DNA of 64,000 nucleotides from Rhizobium sp. C4 (GTDB lineage: Bacteria; Pseudomonadota; Alphaproteobacteria; Rhizobiales; Rhizobiaceae): positions 1 to 64,000 of the forward strand of contig NZ_JAJNCX010000001.1 in the NCBI RefSeq assembly GCF_021026315.1, written 5' to 3'. The notes beneath the pieces were generated by a model that searched no databases, had not been told where the DNA came from, and saw nothing but the letters and a program-made list of their open reading frames with translations. The position numbers and the translations under genes are program-made. This document shows, in pieces, positions 1 through 8,868 of the stretch. How positions within the stretch are numbered: the first letter of the stretch is position 1; each line of letters starts with the position of its first letter.

Positions 1-401
1 GCCGACAAAGAACAACCCAAAAGCCCGGAAAATCAACAACCGGGCTCGAAAAGCTGCGTCTTCAATCCTCAAAATCCCAACAAGTGCGAGTTATGCAATG
101 GTCCCACAAGGGGAGAGGACGGGCGCGGCGCTCACCACACACTCCGTCATGCCGGACTTGATCCGGCATCCAGCGCGCGATGTCCATCGCGCGGGTGACT
201 CAGTACTCGCGCTGCCATATGTGAAGAGTCCTCTCAGCCCGCAGACGCGGGCTGGCTGGATCCCGGATCAAGTCCGGGATGACGGAGGAGAGGATGTATC
301 GCCTTGCCAAGCAAGCGCCCAAGGACAAGGCGGCTCGATTGACTTGCATCGGATGCGATATAGACTGCTTCTGGTTGCTTGAGGAGGTCGCTAAGTCGCC
401 C
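1..401. other. Left-edge stretch without a confident gene
   Basis: No convincing complete gene is visible. A weak hairpin (arms 22-28 and 40-46) lies near the edge, and 144-285 holds a dispersed inverted-repeat element described separately. All three forward frames stay open for long distances (frame 1 to about 201, frame 2 to 382), so an open frame here is not evidence of coding. Frame 1 could be the 3' end of a gene cut by the window edge. Its last codons come from the repeat, but I recognise no family in it. Confidence 0.5.
144..285. repeat. Dispersed palindromic repeat, two inverted copies
   Basis: A 30-base unit at 144-173 (begins CCGTCATGCCGG, ends GGCATCCAG) recurs as its reverse complement at 256-285 with only two mismatches. 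Each copy is also a small hairpin of its own (arms GCCGGA and TCCGGC in the left copy). Units of this form, which translate as GLDP-type peptides when read through, are scattered between genes in many alphaproteobacteria. The pair encloses about 80 bases and can fold into one long stem. It sits directly upstream of an orphan antitoxin. Confidence 0.8.
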
Positions 402-686
402 ATGAACACGTTCACGACATTCGATGTCGCCGATTACCTCGATAGCGACGAGATGATTGTGGAGTTTCTGGCCGCCGCGATTGAAGACGAGAACCCGGAG
501 GTTTTCATCGCAGCGCTCGGTCATGTCGCCAAGGTGAAGGGCATGAGCGAGATTGCACGGGAAACGGGCTTGGGCCGCGAAAGCCTTTACAAGGCGCTGA
601 AGGAAGGGGCTAAGCCAAGGTATGAGACCGTGGCGAAGGTGCTTTCGGCGCTGGGGGTGAGGTTGACGGTGGAGAAGGTGGCGTGA
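402..686 (+). CDS. HigA-type addiction-module antidote protein, orphan
   Basis: A 94-residue protein of the putative addiction-module antidote family (HI1420-like helix-turn-helix antitoxins). It begins MNTFTTFDVADYL and has the family pattern MSEIARETGLGRESLYKAL at about residues 49-67, which is the DNA-binding helix-turn-helix. The usual product length is about 95-100 residues, so it looks intact. I chose ATG 402 over the upstream in-frame ATG at 279 because family members begin here and GAGGAGG lies at 381-387. In such modules the toxin normally precedes the antidote. Here that place is taken by the palindromic repeat and no toxin is readable, so the antidote appears orphaned. Confidence 0.75.
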   Translation: MNTFTTFDVADYLDSDEMIVEFLAAAIEDENPEVFIAALGHVAKVKGMSEIARETGLGRESLYKALKEGAKPRYETVAKVLSALGVRLTVEKVA

Positions 687-732
687 TTCTCAAACTTACT
701 GTTTCATTTCACAGCCTCAGAAAAGGTGTGCG

Positions 733-1512
733 ATGGGTTCTTCGATAGGACGATGCTTGTTAACCGGCGACGTCGGGCCATTTAGCAAAAGTCACATTAT
801 CCCAAAGTCTTTTATGAAAAGGGCCACTAAGTCCCCATTTAAAGAATGGGATGGAGAGACGCGACCAAAACGTTCGCAAACTGGTTGGTATGACTATGGC
901 ATCTTGGGGCGCTCCGGCGAAGCGATGATAGCGAAATTTGACGATGTAGCAGCCAGCTGCTTTGTAGATAATGGTTTTACTTATTCTAAGCGCCGCGATC
1001 CTCTGAAATTAGACCTACTTAGAGATAATTTCATCGACGGATATGTCTACGAAATTTCGCGTGTAGACACTCAGTCACTTCATTTGTTTGCCATATCACT
1101 TCTCTGGCGTTCGGCGGTAACAAGCTTATCCGGCTTTGAGCATATCACCGTCCGCGCAAGACGATTAGAAGAGTTGAGGCAGATGCTATTAGGGACGGAG
1201 CCTCTATCCGTCGGGGATTTTCCTGCGTATTTCATTGTCTTCGACGGTGCGCGAGAGCTGATAAAAATGGCTCCTTCAAAGATCAAAGGCCATCCATTCA
1301 TACGTTTTTTCTTGGACGGGGTGGTTTGTTATGTCTCCCCCACCCGCCGCGTGAAAACTGGATTGGCGTTTGAGCAATTTTATGTGGGTAGTGATCCGGG
1401 GCTCCTGCGAGTTCCATGCGTTTCAAGCGCGAGTTCTGACCACCTGAGCTTCATGACAAAGTCATCGAACAATCTGGTTAATACGTTCGGCAACCCTTTC
1501 CCCGATCGCTAA
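733..1512 (+). CDS. HNH-nuclease-like protein with lost zinc cysteines
   Basis: A 259-residue protein of unknown function. The N-terminus (C8-LLTG, then SKSHIIPKSF with H21) matches the opening of a diffuse HNH-like family whose members begin with a CxxC knuckle followed by SHIIPK. The segment WYDYGILGRSGE at about 52-63 aligns with the second knuckle, normally a CxxC. Three of the four expected zinc cysteines are therefore absent (the first knuckle keeps only C8). No signal peptide or membrane span is visible. The gene is clearly richer in A+T than its neighbours: bases 1021-1080 contain 24 G+C, against 36 for a thrS line (1921-1980). That suggests transfer. A role in defence or plasmid biology is possible but is inference. 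Confidence 0.55.
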   Translation: MGSSIGRCLLTGDVGPFSKSHIIPKSFMKRATKSPFKEWDGETRPKRSQTGWYDYGILGRSGEAMIAKFDDVAASCFVDNGFTYSKRRDPLKLDLLRDNFIDGYVYEISRVDTQSLHLFAISLLWRSAVTSLSGFEHITVRARRLEELRQMLLGTEPLSVGDFPAYFIVFDGARELIKMAPSKIKGHPFIRFFLDGVVCYVSPTRRVKTGLAFEQFYVGSDPGLLRVPCVSSASSDHLSFMTKSSNNLVNTFGNPFPDR

Positions 1513-1664
1513 CTGGCTCCACGGACATAGCCCCTTCCCAATCCCCCCAAATCCCCTTATACGCATCCGCGTCCCGCGACGCCCTCGGCCCATCTGCGCG
1601 CCCCGCGTCGCCCCTAACCACCTCCACCCGCGCTCGTAGGCGGGACTGGATAAAGGAGACCTAG

Positions 1665-3674
1665 ATGTCTGTTTCCCTGACTTTCCCCGATGGTTCCGTT
1701 CGATCCTATGCTGCCGGCACGACTGGCAAGGATGTGGCGGAATCGATTTCCAAGTCGCTGGCCAAGAAGGCGATTGCGGTTGCGATTGATGGCGTGGTGC
1801 GCGATCTTTCGGATGCGATCGAGCCCGGCAGGATTGAGATCGTGACGCGGACCGATCCGCGCGCATTGGAGCTCATTCGCCACGATGCGGCCCACGTCAT
1901 GGCCGAGGCCGTGCAGGAGCTTTGGCCCGGCACGCAGGTCACCATCGGGCCGGTGATCGAGAACGGGTTCTATTACGACTTTGCCAAGAACGAGCCCTTC
2001 ACCATCGACGATCTGCCGAAGATCGAGAAGAAGATGAAGGAGATCATCGCCCGCAACCAGCCTTTCACCAAGGAAATCTGGTCGCGCGACAAGGCCAAGG
2101 AGGTGTTCGCCTCCAAGGGCGAGGGCTACAAGGTCGAGCTGGTCGATGCAATCCCGGAAGGTCAGGACCTCAAGATCTATTATCAGGGCGACTGGTTCGA
2201 CCTGTGCCGCGGGCCGCATATGGCTTCCACCGGCCAGATCGGCACGGCCTTCAAGCTGATGAAAGTGGCCGGCGCCTATTGGCGCGGCGACAGCAACAAT
2301 CCGATGCTGACGCGCATCTACGGTACGGCCTGGGCCGAGCAGGAAGATCTCGACCGCTATCTCCACATTCTGGAAGAGGCGGAAAAGCGCGACCACCGCA
2401 AGCTTGGCCGCGAAATGGATCTCTTCCATTTCCAGGAAGAAGGTCCGGGCGTCGTGTTCTGGCATTCCAAGGGCTGGCGCATGTTCCAGGCGCTGACGGC
2501 CTATATGCGCCGCCGGCTCGCCGGCACCTATGAGGAGGTCAATGCGCCGCAGGTGCTCGATGCCTCGCTGTGGGAGACCTCCGGTCACTGGGGCTGGTAT
2601 CAGGAAAACATGTTCGCGGTGAAATCGGCTTACGCCTTCACGCATCCGAAGGACGAGGAGGCGGATAACCGCGTCTTCGCGCTGAAGCCGATGAACTGCC
2701 CCGGCCATGTGCAGATTTTCAAGCATGGCCTGAAGTCCTATCGCGAATTGCCGATCCGTCTCGCCGAATTCGGTCTGGTGCATCGCTATGAGGCGTCGGG
2801 CGCGCTGCACGGGCTGATGCGCGTGCGCGGCTTCACGCAGGACGACGCGCATGTGTTCTGCACCGACGAGCAGATGGCGGCGGAATGCCTGCGCATCAAC
2901 AGGCTCATCCTCTCGGTCTATGAGGATTTCGGCTTCCACGAAGTCGTCGTGAAGCTCTCGACACGGCCGGAAAAGCGCGTCGGTTCGGATGCGCTGTGGG
3001 ATCGCGCCGAAAGCGTCATGATGGAGGTTCTGAAGACCATCGAGGAACAGTCGGAAGGGCGCATCAAGACCGGCATCCTGCCGGGCGAGGGCGCGTTCTA
3101 CGGGCCGAAGTTCGAATATACGCTGCGTGACGCCATCGGCCGTGAATGGCAATGCGGCACGACGCAGGTCGACTTCAACCTGCCGGAACGCTTCGGCGCC
3201 TTCTATATCGACCACAATTCGGAAAAGCAGCAGCCGGTGATGATCCACCGCGCCATCTGCGGGTCGATGGAACGCTTCCTCGGCATTCTGATCGAGAACT
3301 TCGCCGGCCACATGCCGCTCTGGTTCGCGCCGGTGCAGGTGGTTGTCGCGACGATCACGTCGGAGGCCGATGATTACGGTCGCGAGGTGGCTGAACTTCT
3401 GCGCGATGCCGGTCTCCATGTGGAGACAGACTTCCGCAACGAGAAGATCAACTACAAGGTCCGCGAGCATTCCGTCGGCAAGGTGCCGGCGATCATCGTC
3501 TGCGGCAAGCGCGAGGCGGAAGAGCGCACCGTCAACATCCGCCGTCTCGGTTCGCAGAACCAGACGTCGATGACCTTGGCCGAAGCGCTTTCCACGCTCG
3601 CCGACGAGGCGACGCCGCCGGATGTGAAGCGCAAGGCGGCCGAGAAGGCTGCGCGCGCCGCCAAGGTGGCTTGA
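1665..3674 (+). CDS. thrS: Threonyl-tRNA synthetase
   Basis: Charges tRNA-Thr with threonine in the cytoplasm and edits Ser-tRNA-Thr. The 669-residue product has the full class II layout. A TGS domain lies at about 1-63. The editing domain carries HxxxH at 73-77 and C181. The catalytic core holds the zinc cysteine C345 in MNCPGH and the motif 2 stretch [17 protein letters not shown]. The C-terminal anticodon-binding domain contains [11 protein letters not shown]. The start ATG is preceded by AAGGAGA. The gene stands alone, with a terminator hairpin just after its stop. Length and motifs match the family. Confidence 0.98.
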   Translation: MSVSLTFPDGSVRSYAAGTTGKDVAESISKSLAKKAIAVAIDGVVRDLSDAIEPGRIEIVTRTDPRALELIRHDAAHVMAEAVQELWPGTQVTIGPVIENGFYYDFAKNEPFTIDDLPKIEKKMKEIIARNQPFTKEIWSRDKAKEVFASKGEGYKVELVDAIPEGQDLKIYYQGDWFDLCRGPHMASTGQIGTAFKLMKVAGAYWRGDSNNPMLTRIYGTAWAEQEDLDRYLHILEEAEKRDHRKLGREMDLFHFQEEGPGVVFWHSKGWRMFQALTAYMRRRLAGTYEEVNAPQVLDASLWETSGHWGWYQENMFAVKSAYAFTHPKDEEADNRVFALKPMNCPGHVQIFKHGLKSYRELPIRLAEFGLVHRYEASGALHGLMRVRGFTQDDAHVFCTDEQMAAECLRINRLILSVYEDFGFHEVVVKLSTRPEKRVGSDALWDRAESVMMEVLKTIEEQSEGRIKTGILPGEGAFYGPKFEYTLRDAIGREWQCGTTQVDFNLPERFGAFYIDHNSEKQQPVMIHRAICGSMERFLGILIENFAGHMPLWFAPVQVVVATITSEADDYGREVAELLRDAGLHVETDFRNEKINYKVREHSVGKVPAIIVCGKREAEERTVNIRRLGSQNQTSMTLAEALSTLADEATPPDVKRKAAEKAARAAKVA

Positions 3675-3686
3675 GACTATCCATGA

Positions 3687-3712
3687 GGGCGGGACTTCGG
3701 TTCCGCCCTTCT
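3687..3712 (+). terminator. Terminator after thrS
   Basis: Stem GGGCGGGA (3687-3694) pairs with TTCCGCCC (3701-3708) around a CTTCGG loop and is followed by a T-rich stretch. It lies 13 bases beyond the thrS stop and could also serve the convergent gene ending at 3717. Confidence 0.8.
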
Positions 3713-3716
3713 TGTT

Positions 3717-4070
3717 TCAGGCTTTCAGCGCATCGAGATAGTGGCGCACGGCATCGGTGACATGGCGAAAGCGGTCGCCGCCGAGATGCTTGCCGCCATA
3801 CCAGCGGGTGACGACCACGATATGGTCGCTTAAAGTCTCGCGCTCGAGCATGCGGATGATGATGGCGCCGGCGCCGCTTTCGCCGTCGTCGTTCTTGAGC
3901 GGGCCGTCAGCGCAGATGAGGCCCCAGCTGTTATGCGTGGCTTTCGCAAATTTCTTCGTCTTCTTCAGCTCGTCGATAAAGGCTTTGGCTTCCGCCGCCG
4001 AGCGGCACGGCCCGCCGGAAACGGCATATTTCGAGCCGCGATCGGAGATGATGTTGTCGAGGATGAGCAT
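3717..4070 (-). CDS. IMPACT/YigZ-family protein
   Basis: A 117-residue protein of the IMPACT (UPF0029, YigZ N-terminal) family. The signature is RWYGGKHLGGDRFRHV near residues 88-103, matching the family's conserved WFGG/LG-G-R block, preceded by the HNSWGLI and GESGAGAI segments. Eukaryotic IMPACT modulates the Gcn2 stress pathway; the bacterial role is not settled. It is shorter than E. coli YigZ and lacks the C-terminal domain, like other short alphaproteobacterial members. It is convergent with thrS and probably monocistronic. Confidence 0.75.
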   Translation of the reverse strand: MLILDNIISDRGSKYAVSGGPCRSAAEAKAFIDELKKTKKFAKATHNSWGLICADGPLKNDDGESGAGAIIIRMLERETLSDHIVVVTRWYGGKHLGGDRFRHVTDAVRHYLDALKA

Positions 4071-4198
4071 GGGCGGGGTTTAGTCTCTGGGATGAGCTTG
4101 GGCAAGCACTCTGCTCAGGACGCTCGCAAGGCTTGACGCCGGCGCGTGCATCGCAAACACTCGCGCCATCCTTCCTCCCATGTCAGAGTCTCCCGCCC

Positions 4199-5485
4199 AT
4201 GTTCGATCTCATCATCAAGAATGCCAACCTTCCCGATGGCCGCTCCGGCATCGATATCGCCGTCAGTGGCGGCAAGATCGCGGCCGTTGAGGCCGTGATC
4301 AGCGCGGAGGCGGGCGAGGTGATCGATGCGGGCGGACGGCTCGTCTCGCCGCCCTTTGTCGATCCGCATTTTCACATGGATGCGACCCTGTCGCTCGGCC
4401 TGCCGCGCATGAATGTCTCCGGCACGCTGATGGAGGGCATCCAGCTCTGGGGCGAGCTTCGGCCGCTCCTGACCAGGGAAGCGCTGGTCGAGCGGGCGCT
4501 GCGTTATTGTGACCTCGCGGCGACGCAAGGGCTTCTCTATATCCGCAGCCATGTCGACACGTCCGATCCCCGGCTGGTGACAGCCGAAGCGATGATCGAG
4601 GTGCGCGAACGGGTGAAGCCCTATATCGACCTCCAGCTCGTCGCCTTCCCGCAAGATGGCTATTACCGCTGCGCCGATGGCGTTAAGTCGCTGGAACGGG
4701 CGCTGGACATGGGTCTCGACATTGTCGGGGGCATCCCGCATTTCGAGCGGACGATGGAAGAGGGCGGACAGTCGCTGGAAGCGCTTTGCCGGATTGCAGC
4801 CGAGCGCGGCCTTCCCGTCGATATCCATTGCGACGAGACGGACGATCCGAATTCGCGGCATATCGAGCGGCTCTCGGCGGAGACGGTGCGTTTCGGCCTG
4901 CAGGGGCGTGTCGCCGGTTCGCATCTGACCTCGATGCATTCGATGGACAATTACTATGTCTCGAAGCTCATTCCGCTGATGGCGGAGGCTCAGATCAATG
5001 TCATTCCGAACCCGCTGATCAACATCATGCTGCAGGGCCGGCACGACACCTATCCGAAGCGGCGGGGCATGACGCGGGTCAAGGAACTGCTGGAGGCCGG
5101 CCTCAACGTCTCCTTCGGCCACGATTGCGTGATGGACCCCTGGTACAACATGGGCTCCGGCGACATGCTGGAGGTTGGCCACATGGCGATCCATGTCGCG
5201 CAGATGGCGGGCGTCGAGGACAAGAAGAAGATCTTCCAGTGCCTCACCGTCAATTCGGCGAAGACGATGGGGATCGAGGGCTACGGGATCGGGACGGGCG
5301 CCAAGGCGGATTTCGTCATCCTGCAGGCGCGCGATGCGGCGGAAGCGCTGCGGCTCAAGGCCAACCGGCTTTACGTCATCAAGGGCGGGAAGGTCATTGC
5401 CAAGACCGCGCCGCGGGTGAGCGACCTCTTCCTCGAAGGGCGGCCCGGAACCGTGGACGGGGCGCAATACGCGCCGAAGATCTGA
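4199..5485 (+). CDS. codA: Cytosine deaminase
   Basis: Metal-dependent amidohydrolase that converts cytosine to uracil and ammonia in the cytoplasm. The 428-residue product has the first metal motif PHFHMD (H57, H59), then HCDETDD, GSHLTSMHS and GHDCVMDPWY; the last is characteristic of CodA rather than of other amidohydrolases. I chose ATG 4199 (MFDLIIKNAN) because family alignment begins there; an upstream in-frame start at 4133 would add a 22-residue tail unlike any CodA. With the deaminase at 9201 and the nucleoside transporter at 11107-15788 it suggests local clustering of nucleobase salvage. Confidence 0.9.
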   Translation: MFDLIIKNANLPDGRSGIDIAVSGGKIAAVEAVISAEAGEVIDAGGRLVSPPFVDPHFHMDATLSLGLPRMNVSGTLMEGIQLWGELRPLLTREALVERALRYCDLAATQGLLYIRSHVDTSDPRLVTAEAMIEVRERVKPYIDLQLVAFPQDGYYRCADGVKSLERALDMGLDIVGGIPHFERTMEEGGQSLEALCRIAAERGLPVDIHCDETDDPNSRHIERLSAETVRFGLQGRVAGSHLTSMHSMDNYYVSKLIPLMAEAQINVIPNPLINIMLQGRHDTYPKRRGMTRVKELLEAGLNVSFGHDCVMDPWYNMGSGDMLEVGHMAIHVAQMAGVEDKKKIFQCLTVNSAKTMGIEGYGIGTGAKADFVILQARDAAEALRLKANRLYVIKGGKVIAKTAPRVSDLFLEGRPGTVDGAQYAPKI

Positions 5486-5530
5486 GCCGAAGACTGACTA
5501 AGGGTTAGACAACGTTCAGGGCAACGAAAA

Positions 5531-5554
5531 AGCGGCGGCCTTTCGGCCGCCGCT
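5531..5554. terminator. Bidirectional terminator between codA and the gene at 5582
   Basis: A perfect 10-base stem AGCGGCGGCC / GGCCGCCGCT with a TTTC loop lies between two convergent genes. On the minus strand it is followed by a T run (complement of GAAAA at 5526-5530), so it is the stronger terminator for the minus-strand gene. Confidence 0.85.
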
Positions 5555-5581
5555 CTGCATTCGGATGCCCCCTGCCGAAAC

Positions 5582-6133
5582 TCAGGCGCGGAAGTGGGTC
5601 GTGGTCGTGCCCGTGCTCTGTCCGCTGTTTTCCATATACTTTGCGGTGGCTGCCTGGGCGGCGGCTGCCGACGGCTGGGCGGTGTCGGTCTTGGGAGTTG
5701 CGGGGTTCGCGACCTTGTCCAGCATGGAGGCGTGGATCTTCGCCATGGCCTGATTGTGGGCATGCTGCTTTTCAAAGACGGTCTGCGGCTTGGCCGGCTT
5801 CTTCTGCGCGGCCTGCGTGGTTTCGGCAGCGTCGACGCCCTTGGCGTTGGCTGCTGCCTTGGTGGAGGTCGTCGCACTCGTTGCTGCGGCCGTTGCGGCA
5901 GCACCAGAAGCGCTGGCTGCGGCGGCTCCCGCCTTTGCAGTGGCGGCGTCGTTGGCAACCGGCTTGCCGGAAACCTTGGCAAGCTTGTCTGCGTCGACCT
6001 TGGCCTGCTGCTTGTTGTGAGCGAGCTGGGCCTGGACGGCCTGCTGGGTCTTGCTCAGCTCGCGGCCCTTGTGTTCGGCAGCGGCAGCCGGAGTGTAGGC
6101 GGCAGCACTTGCAGTGTTCTGGGAAATACGCAT
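5582..6133 (-). CDS. Ala-rich low-complexity protein of unknown function
   Basis: A 183-residue protein beginning MRISQNTASAAAYTP, very rich in Ala, Thr and Lys. It has a low-complexity middle (about 58-115), a charged segment VFEKQHAHNQAMAKIHASML and no signal peptide or membrane span. An AAAGGT ribosome-binding site precedes ATG 6133, and a strong terminator follows the stop, so it is probably a real single-gene transcript. I do not recognise the family. The N-terminus MRIS recurs in the protein at 6391-6660. The C-terminal AKYMEN resembles motifs in that protein and in the one at 8869. The disordered composition would suit a structural or exported protein, but that is inference. Confidence 0.6.
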   Translation of the reverse strand: MRISQNTASAAAYTPAAAAEHKGRELSKTQQAVQAQLAHNKQQAKVDADKLAKVSGKPVANDAATAKAGAAAASASGAAATAAATSATTSTKAAANAKGVDAAETTQAAQKKPAKPQTVFEKQHAHNQAMAKIHASMLDKVANPATPKTDTAQPSAAAAQAATAKYMENSGQSTGTTTTHFRA

Positions 6134-6390
6134 TTCAGACCTTTCTTTTGACCACGCCAGGACCCGTTTTCATTCGGGTCGAGATAGCTAGTGGGTTGCC
6201 TTCTTTTTACCGGGCTAGTCTTGTTCTGCTGAACCCAACCACATCTACCCGTCGATGCGTCTGGCTTTTCTTCCTGTTTAACTTTCGACCTTGGTTTTAC
6301 CGGTCAAACTGGAATTTATGCTCAATTTGAAAGTTAGAATTTTATGCATCTGTCGTTTTTCTGTTCGCTTCCAGCACATTTCGGACGGCG

Positions 6391-6660
6391 TTACTTGAGT
6401 GCAGTCGACGGTCCGAGCTTCAGATGTTCCTGATAGGCTGTGTGGGCGACACGGAAGGGCACGCCGGAGCCTGGCGCCTTCGGATTGCCGGCAAGTTCCA
6501 GCATCTGCGAAAGAAGGCTGTAGCCGTCGTGATAATAGGGGGTGTCGCGGTGTTCGGCGGCAAGGTTGGCCGTGGCGGCCTGCAGATTGAAGCCGCCGTT
6601 ATTCGCCTGGATCTTGCGGCCTTCCGGAAAGTATGGCGGCATGGGGCCTGAAATGCGCAT
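6391..6660 (-). CDS. Small protein of unknown function (MRIS N-terminus)
   Basis: An 89-residue protein beginning MRISGPMPPYFPEG, with GGGAGA at a proper distance before ATG 6660. It has no membrane segment or signal peptide. Features are an aromatic segment DTPYYHDGYSLLSQMLELAG and a C-terminal TAYQEHLK that parallels KAYQEN in the protein at 8869-9186 and AKYMEN in the one at 5582-6133. I do not recognise the family. It lies on the minus strand downstream of the MFS gene but is separated from it by a terminator, so it likely has its own promoter. Confidence 0.55.
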   Translation of the reverse strand: MRISGPMPPYFPEGRKIQANNGGFNLQAATANLAAEHRDTPYYHDGYSLLSQMLELAGNPKAPGSGVPFRVAHTAYQEHLKLGPSTALK

Positions 6661-6762
6661 CGCTGGTTTCTCCCGGGAGAACGGCGATGTCTGGCGTTTC
6701 TTCTTCTGCTCTCGCCCGTCTCCTGAGAGAGGTTTTAAAGGCGAGGCGCAAAAAGGCGCTGA

Positions 6763-6792
6763 AAAGGATCGTTACAATTTGAACGATCCTTT
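6763..6792. terminator. Terminator downstream of the MFS gene
   Basis: An 11-base stem AAAGGATCGTT (6763-6773) with AACGATCCTTT (6782-6792) and an 8-base loop. T runs follow on both strands (CGATTTTT on plus). It lies between the MFS stop at 6810 and the next minus-strand gene. Confidence 0.75.
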
Positions 6793-6809
6793 CGATTTTT
6801 GGACGCCTG

Positions 6810-8027
6810 TCAGGCGGCGGTGGGGCTGGATAGATAAGCCTTCGGAAACGGCCGGAAGGTCATCGAGACGAGGAAGGCCATGAGGCCGAGGATCCAGCAG
6901 GTTATGTACATGGTCGCATAGCCACCGGTGGCGTCATAGATATAGCCTCCAAGCACCGGCCCGGTCGCCATGCCGAGACTGCCGGCCATCGAGGTTCCGC
7001 CGATGATCGTTCCCATCATCTTCATCGGGAAGTTCTCGCGGATCAGCACTGCATAGAGCGGCATGATCCCGGCATAGATGAAGCCGAAAAGGAAGGCGAC
7101 CGCATAGAAGCCGGCGAGCTGGCTGACAAAGGCGTAAGCCAGCGCACCGAAAGCCTGTGCCAGCAGACCACCGACGAGCACGCGCTTGGCGCCCAGCCGG
7201 TCGCCCAGCACGCCGAAGCCGATGCGGCCGGCCATGCCGGCAATGCCTTCGACCGAATAGATCGAGACGGCGGCAATTGCCGAGATCCCGCAGATCTGCG
7301 CGTAGCTCACCGTGTGGAAGATCGGGCCGGAATGGGTGGCGCAGCAGAAGAAGTTGGTGACGACCAGCACGATGAACTGCTGCGAGGCGACCGCCTGCCG
7401 GACCGTCATGCCGGGATCCGGCGGGAGATCACCCGTGGGTGACATGGGGGCGAGCTGTGCGGCGGGCGGGCGGGCCAGAAGCAGGGATGCGGGCAGCGTC
7501 AGCACCGCGACGAGACCGGCCATGATGGTCAGCACCATGCGCCAGTCGTAGCTTTCGATCAGCCGCGCCGTCAGCGGCGACATGGTGACCGGTGCAAGGC
7601 CGATGCCGGCGGAAACAAGCGACACGGCAAGCGCCCGCTGCGTCTCGAACCAGCCTGTGACGGTCGCCATCATCGGGGCGAAGAAGGCGGAGACCGCGCC
7701 GCCGGCGAGAAGACCGAATGCAAGCTGGAAGACAATGAGCGACGGCGCCTGCGCGGCAGCCCAGAGGCTCGCCGCAAAGAGGGCAGCGCCCGAGGCGACG
7801 ACAGGCCGGGCGCCGAAACGGTCGGAGAGGGCGCCCCAGATCATCGCCGTGGCCGCCATGGAGAGAAAGCCGATGGTCATTGCGGCGGAAATGCCGGTGC
7901 GGCTCCAGCCGGTCTCGGTGACCATGGGCGTCAGCAGGACGGGCAGGGAGAACAGCGCCCCCATGGCCACACATCCCATGAAGCCGCCGGCGGCGACGAC
8001 AACCCAACGATAGGACGATTCCTGCAT
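6810..8027 (-). CDS. MFS transporter, oxalate/formate-antiporter-like
   Basis: A 405-residue inner-membrane protein with about 12 predicted hydrophobic spans. It carries the major-facilitator loop motif GALSDRFGARPV between spans 2 and 3, and a second copy GVLGDRLGAKRV after span 8. Composition and length match the oxalate/formate antiporter and monocarboxylate MFS group; the substrate cannot be read from sequence. I chose ATG 8027 because GGAGGG lies 6-7 bases upstream; the TTG at 8042 would place that ribosome-binding site inside the gene. A terminator follows. A palindrome TTGATATCAA at 8055-8064 upstream is a candidate operator. Confidence 0.8.
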   Translation of the reverse strand: MQESSYRWVVVAAGGFMGCVAMGALFSLPVLLTPMVTETGWSRTGISAAMTIGFLSMAATAMIWGALSDRFGARPVVASGAALFAASLWAAAQAPSLIVFQLAFGLLAGGAVSAFFAPMMATVTGWFETQRALAVSLVSAGIGLAPVTMSPLTARLIESYDWRMVLTIMAGLVAVLTLPASLLLARPPAAQLAPMSPTGDLPPDPGMTVRQAVASQQFIVLVVTNFFCCATHSGPIFHTVSYAQICGISAIAAVSIYSVEGIAGMAGRIGFGVLGDRLGAKRVLVGGLLAQAFGALAYAFVSQLAGFYAVAFLFGFIYAGIMPLYAVLIRENFPMKMMGTIIGGTSMAGSLGMATGPVLGGYIYDATGGYATMYITCWILGLMAFLVSMTFRPFPKAYLSSPTAA

Positions 8028-8054
8028 GACGTTTCCCTCCAATCCTCATTTGGA

Positions 8055-8064
8055 TTGATATCAA
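8055..8064. promoter_or_regulatory. Palindrome upstream of the MFS gene
   Basis: TTGATATCAA is a perfect 10-base palindrome about 28 bases before the MFS start codon and 46 bases after the upstream gene's stop. Its position suits an operator; no regulator is assigned. Confidence 0.3.
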
Positions 8065-8109
8065 CGTTTTATGGCGTACGCAACTCCGCCGGCAATTCTT
8101 GTGTGCCTG

Positions 8110-8748
8110 TCAGGTCAGATGTCTTGTCCCGTTTGGTGTGTCTATGACGGCGCTGTAGCGCAACTCGGGTCCGTATGTGACCAACGGTGCGTTTGTGACC
8201 TTGAGATCGGCGTATAGCCGGCGGATACGGTCTGGATCTGGATGTTCCAGTGTCATTGTACGAAGCCGCGCTCCCATATCCGGGATGGTGTCGATGAAGC
8301 TCGTGTCGCCCCAATGATCGATGAGTGACGGCGCTGCGCCGCCGAGAGGCAATGAGCCGTCCTCAGGGATGGCAAAGGCGAAATCCGGCTCTCCGGTCGG
8401 GAGGCAAGCCTTTTGACCGAAAATGTCCTGATGCTCCGCCAGTACCTTGTCGAGCGAGGTCGTGTTTGCGACCCAGCCACGCAGCCTGCGGCCTTCACTC
8501 CAGTCTTTCCTGACCGTGTCCTGGTCATCAAGGCCGAACCAGCGCGCCCGGCCGGGCTGCGTGCCTTGCCGATCGAGGGCAACGATTTCCAGATAGGTTG
8601 CGTTGCCAAGCTGAAGACGATGATTGTGGGTTCCCATGTAGTCGTGCCGCGTTCCAAACGGCACCAGCAGCCCCAGGCAGTCGGCAACATGGCGCACGCC
8701 GTCCTCAAGGGTTGGGGCGATGACCGTGATGTGATCAAGCTTCAACAT
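8110..8748 (-). CDS. Glyoxalase-like (VOC) domain protein
   Basis: A 212-residue cytoplasmic protein of the glyoxalase-like domain family (vicinal oxygen chelate fold). The opening MLKLDHITVIAPTLEDGVRH is characteristic, with H6 in the usual first-strand position. TYLEIVALD at about 53-61 supplies the expected glutamate. No enzymatic activity can be assigned. I chose the internal ATG at 8748 because homologous domains begin at this point; the ATG at 8808 would add 20 residues with no resemblance, and neither has a clear ribosome-binding site. It lies upstream of, and codirectional with, the MFS gene, 82 bases apart. Confidence 0.7.
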   Translation of the reverse strand: MLKLDHITVIAPTLEDGVRHVADCLGLLVPFGTRHDYMGTHNHRLQLGNATYLEIVALDRQGTQPGRARWFGLDDQDTVRKDWSEGRRLRGWVANTTSLDKVLAEHQDIFGQKACLPTGEPDFAFAIPEDGSLPLGGAAPSLIDHWGDTSFIDTIPDMGARLRTMTLEHPDPDRIRRLYADLKVTNAPLVTYGPELRYSAVIDTPNGTRHLT

Positions 8749-8868
8749 GCGTGGCGGATCCAGACAAATCGAGTCAAATTCTGTCGGTCTGATTGACCGG
8801 ATTTTCATGCGTGGATTTTACGGTGCACTCAGATAAGATGCTGAAATATATAGGGTTCTACATTCATC

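Noticed and set aside
1614-3470. Very long minus-strand open frame opposite thrS
   Set aside because: A shadow of a GC-rich coding region with strong codon bias; the plus-strand product is a complete, recognisable ThrS.
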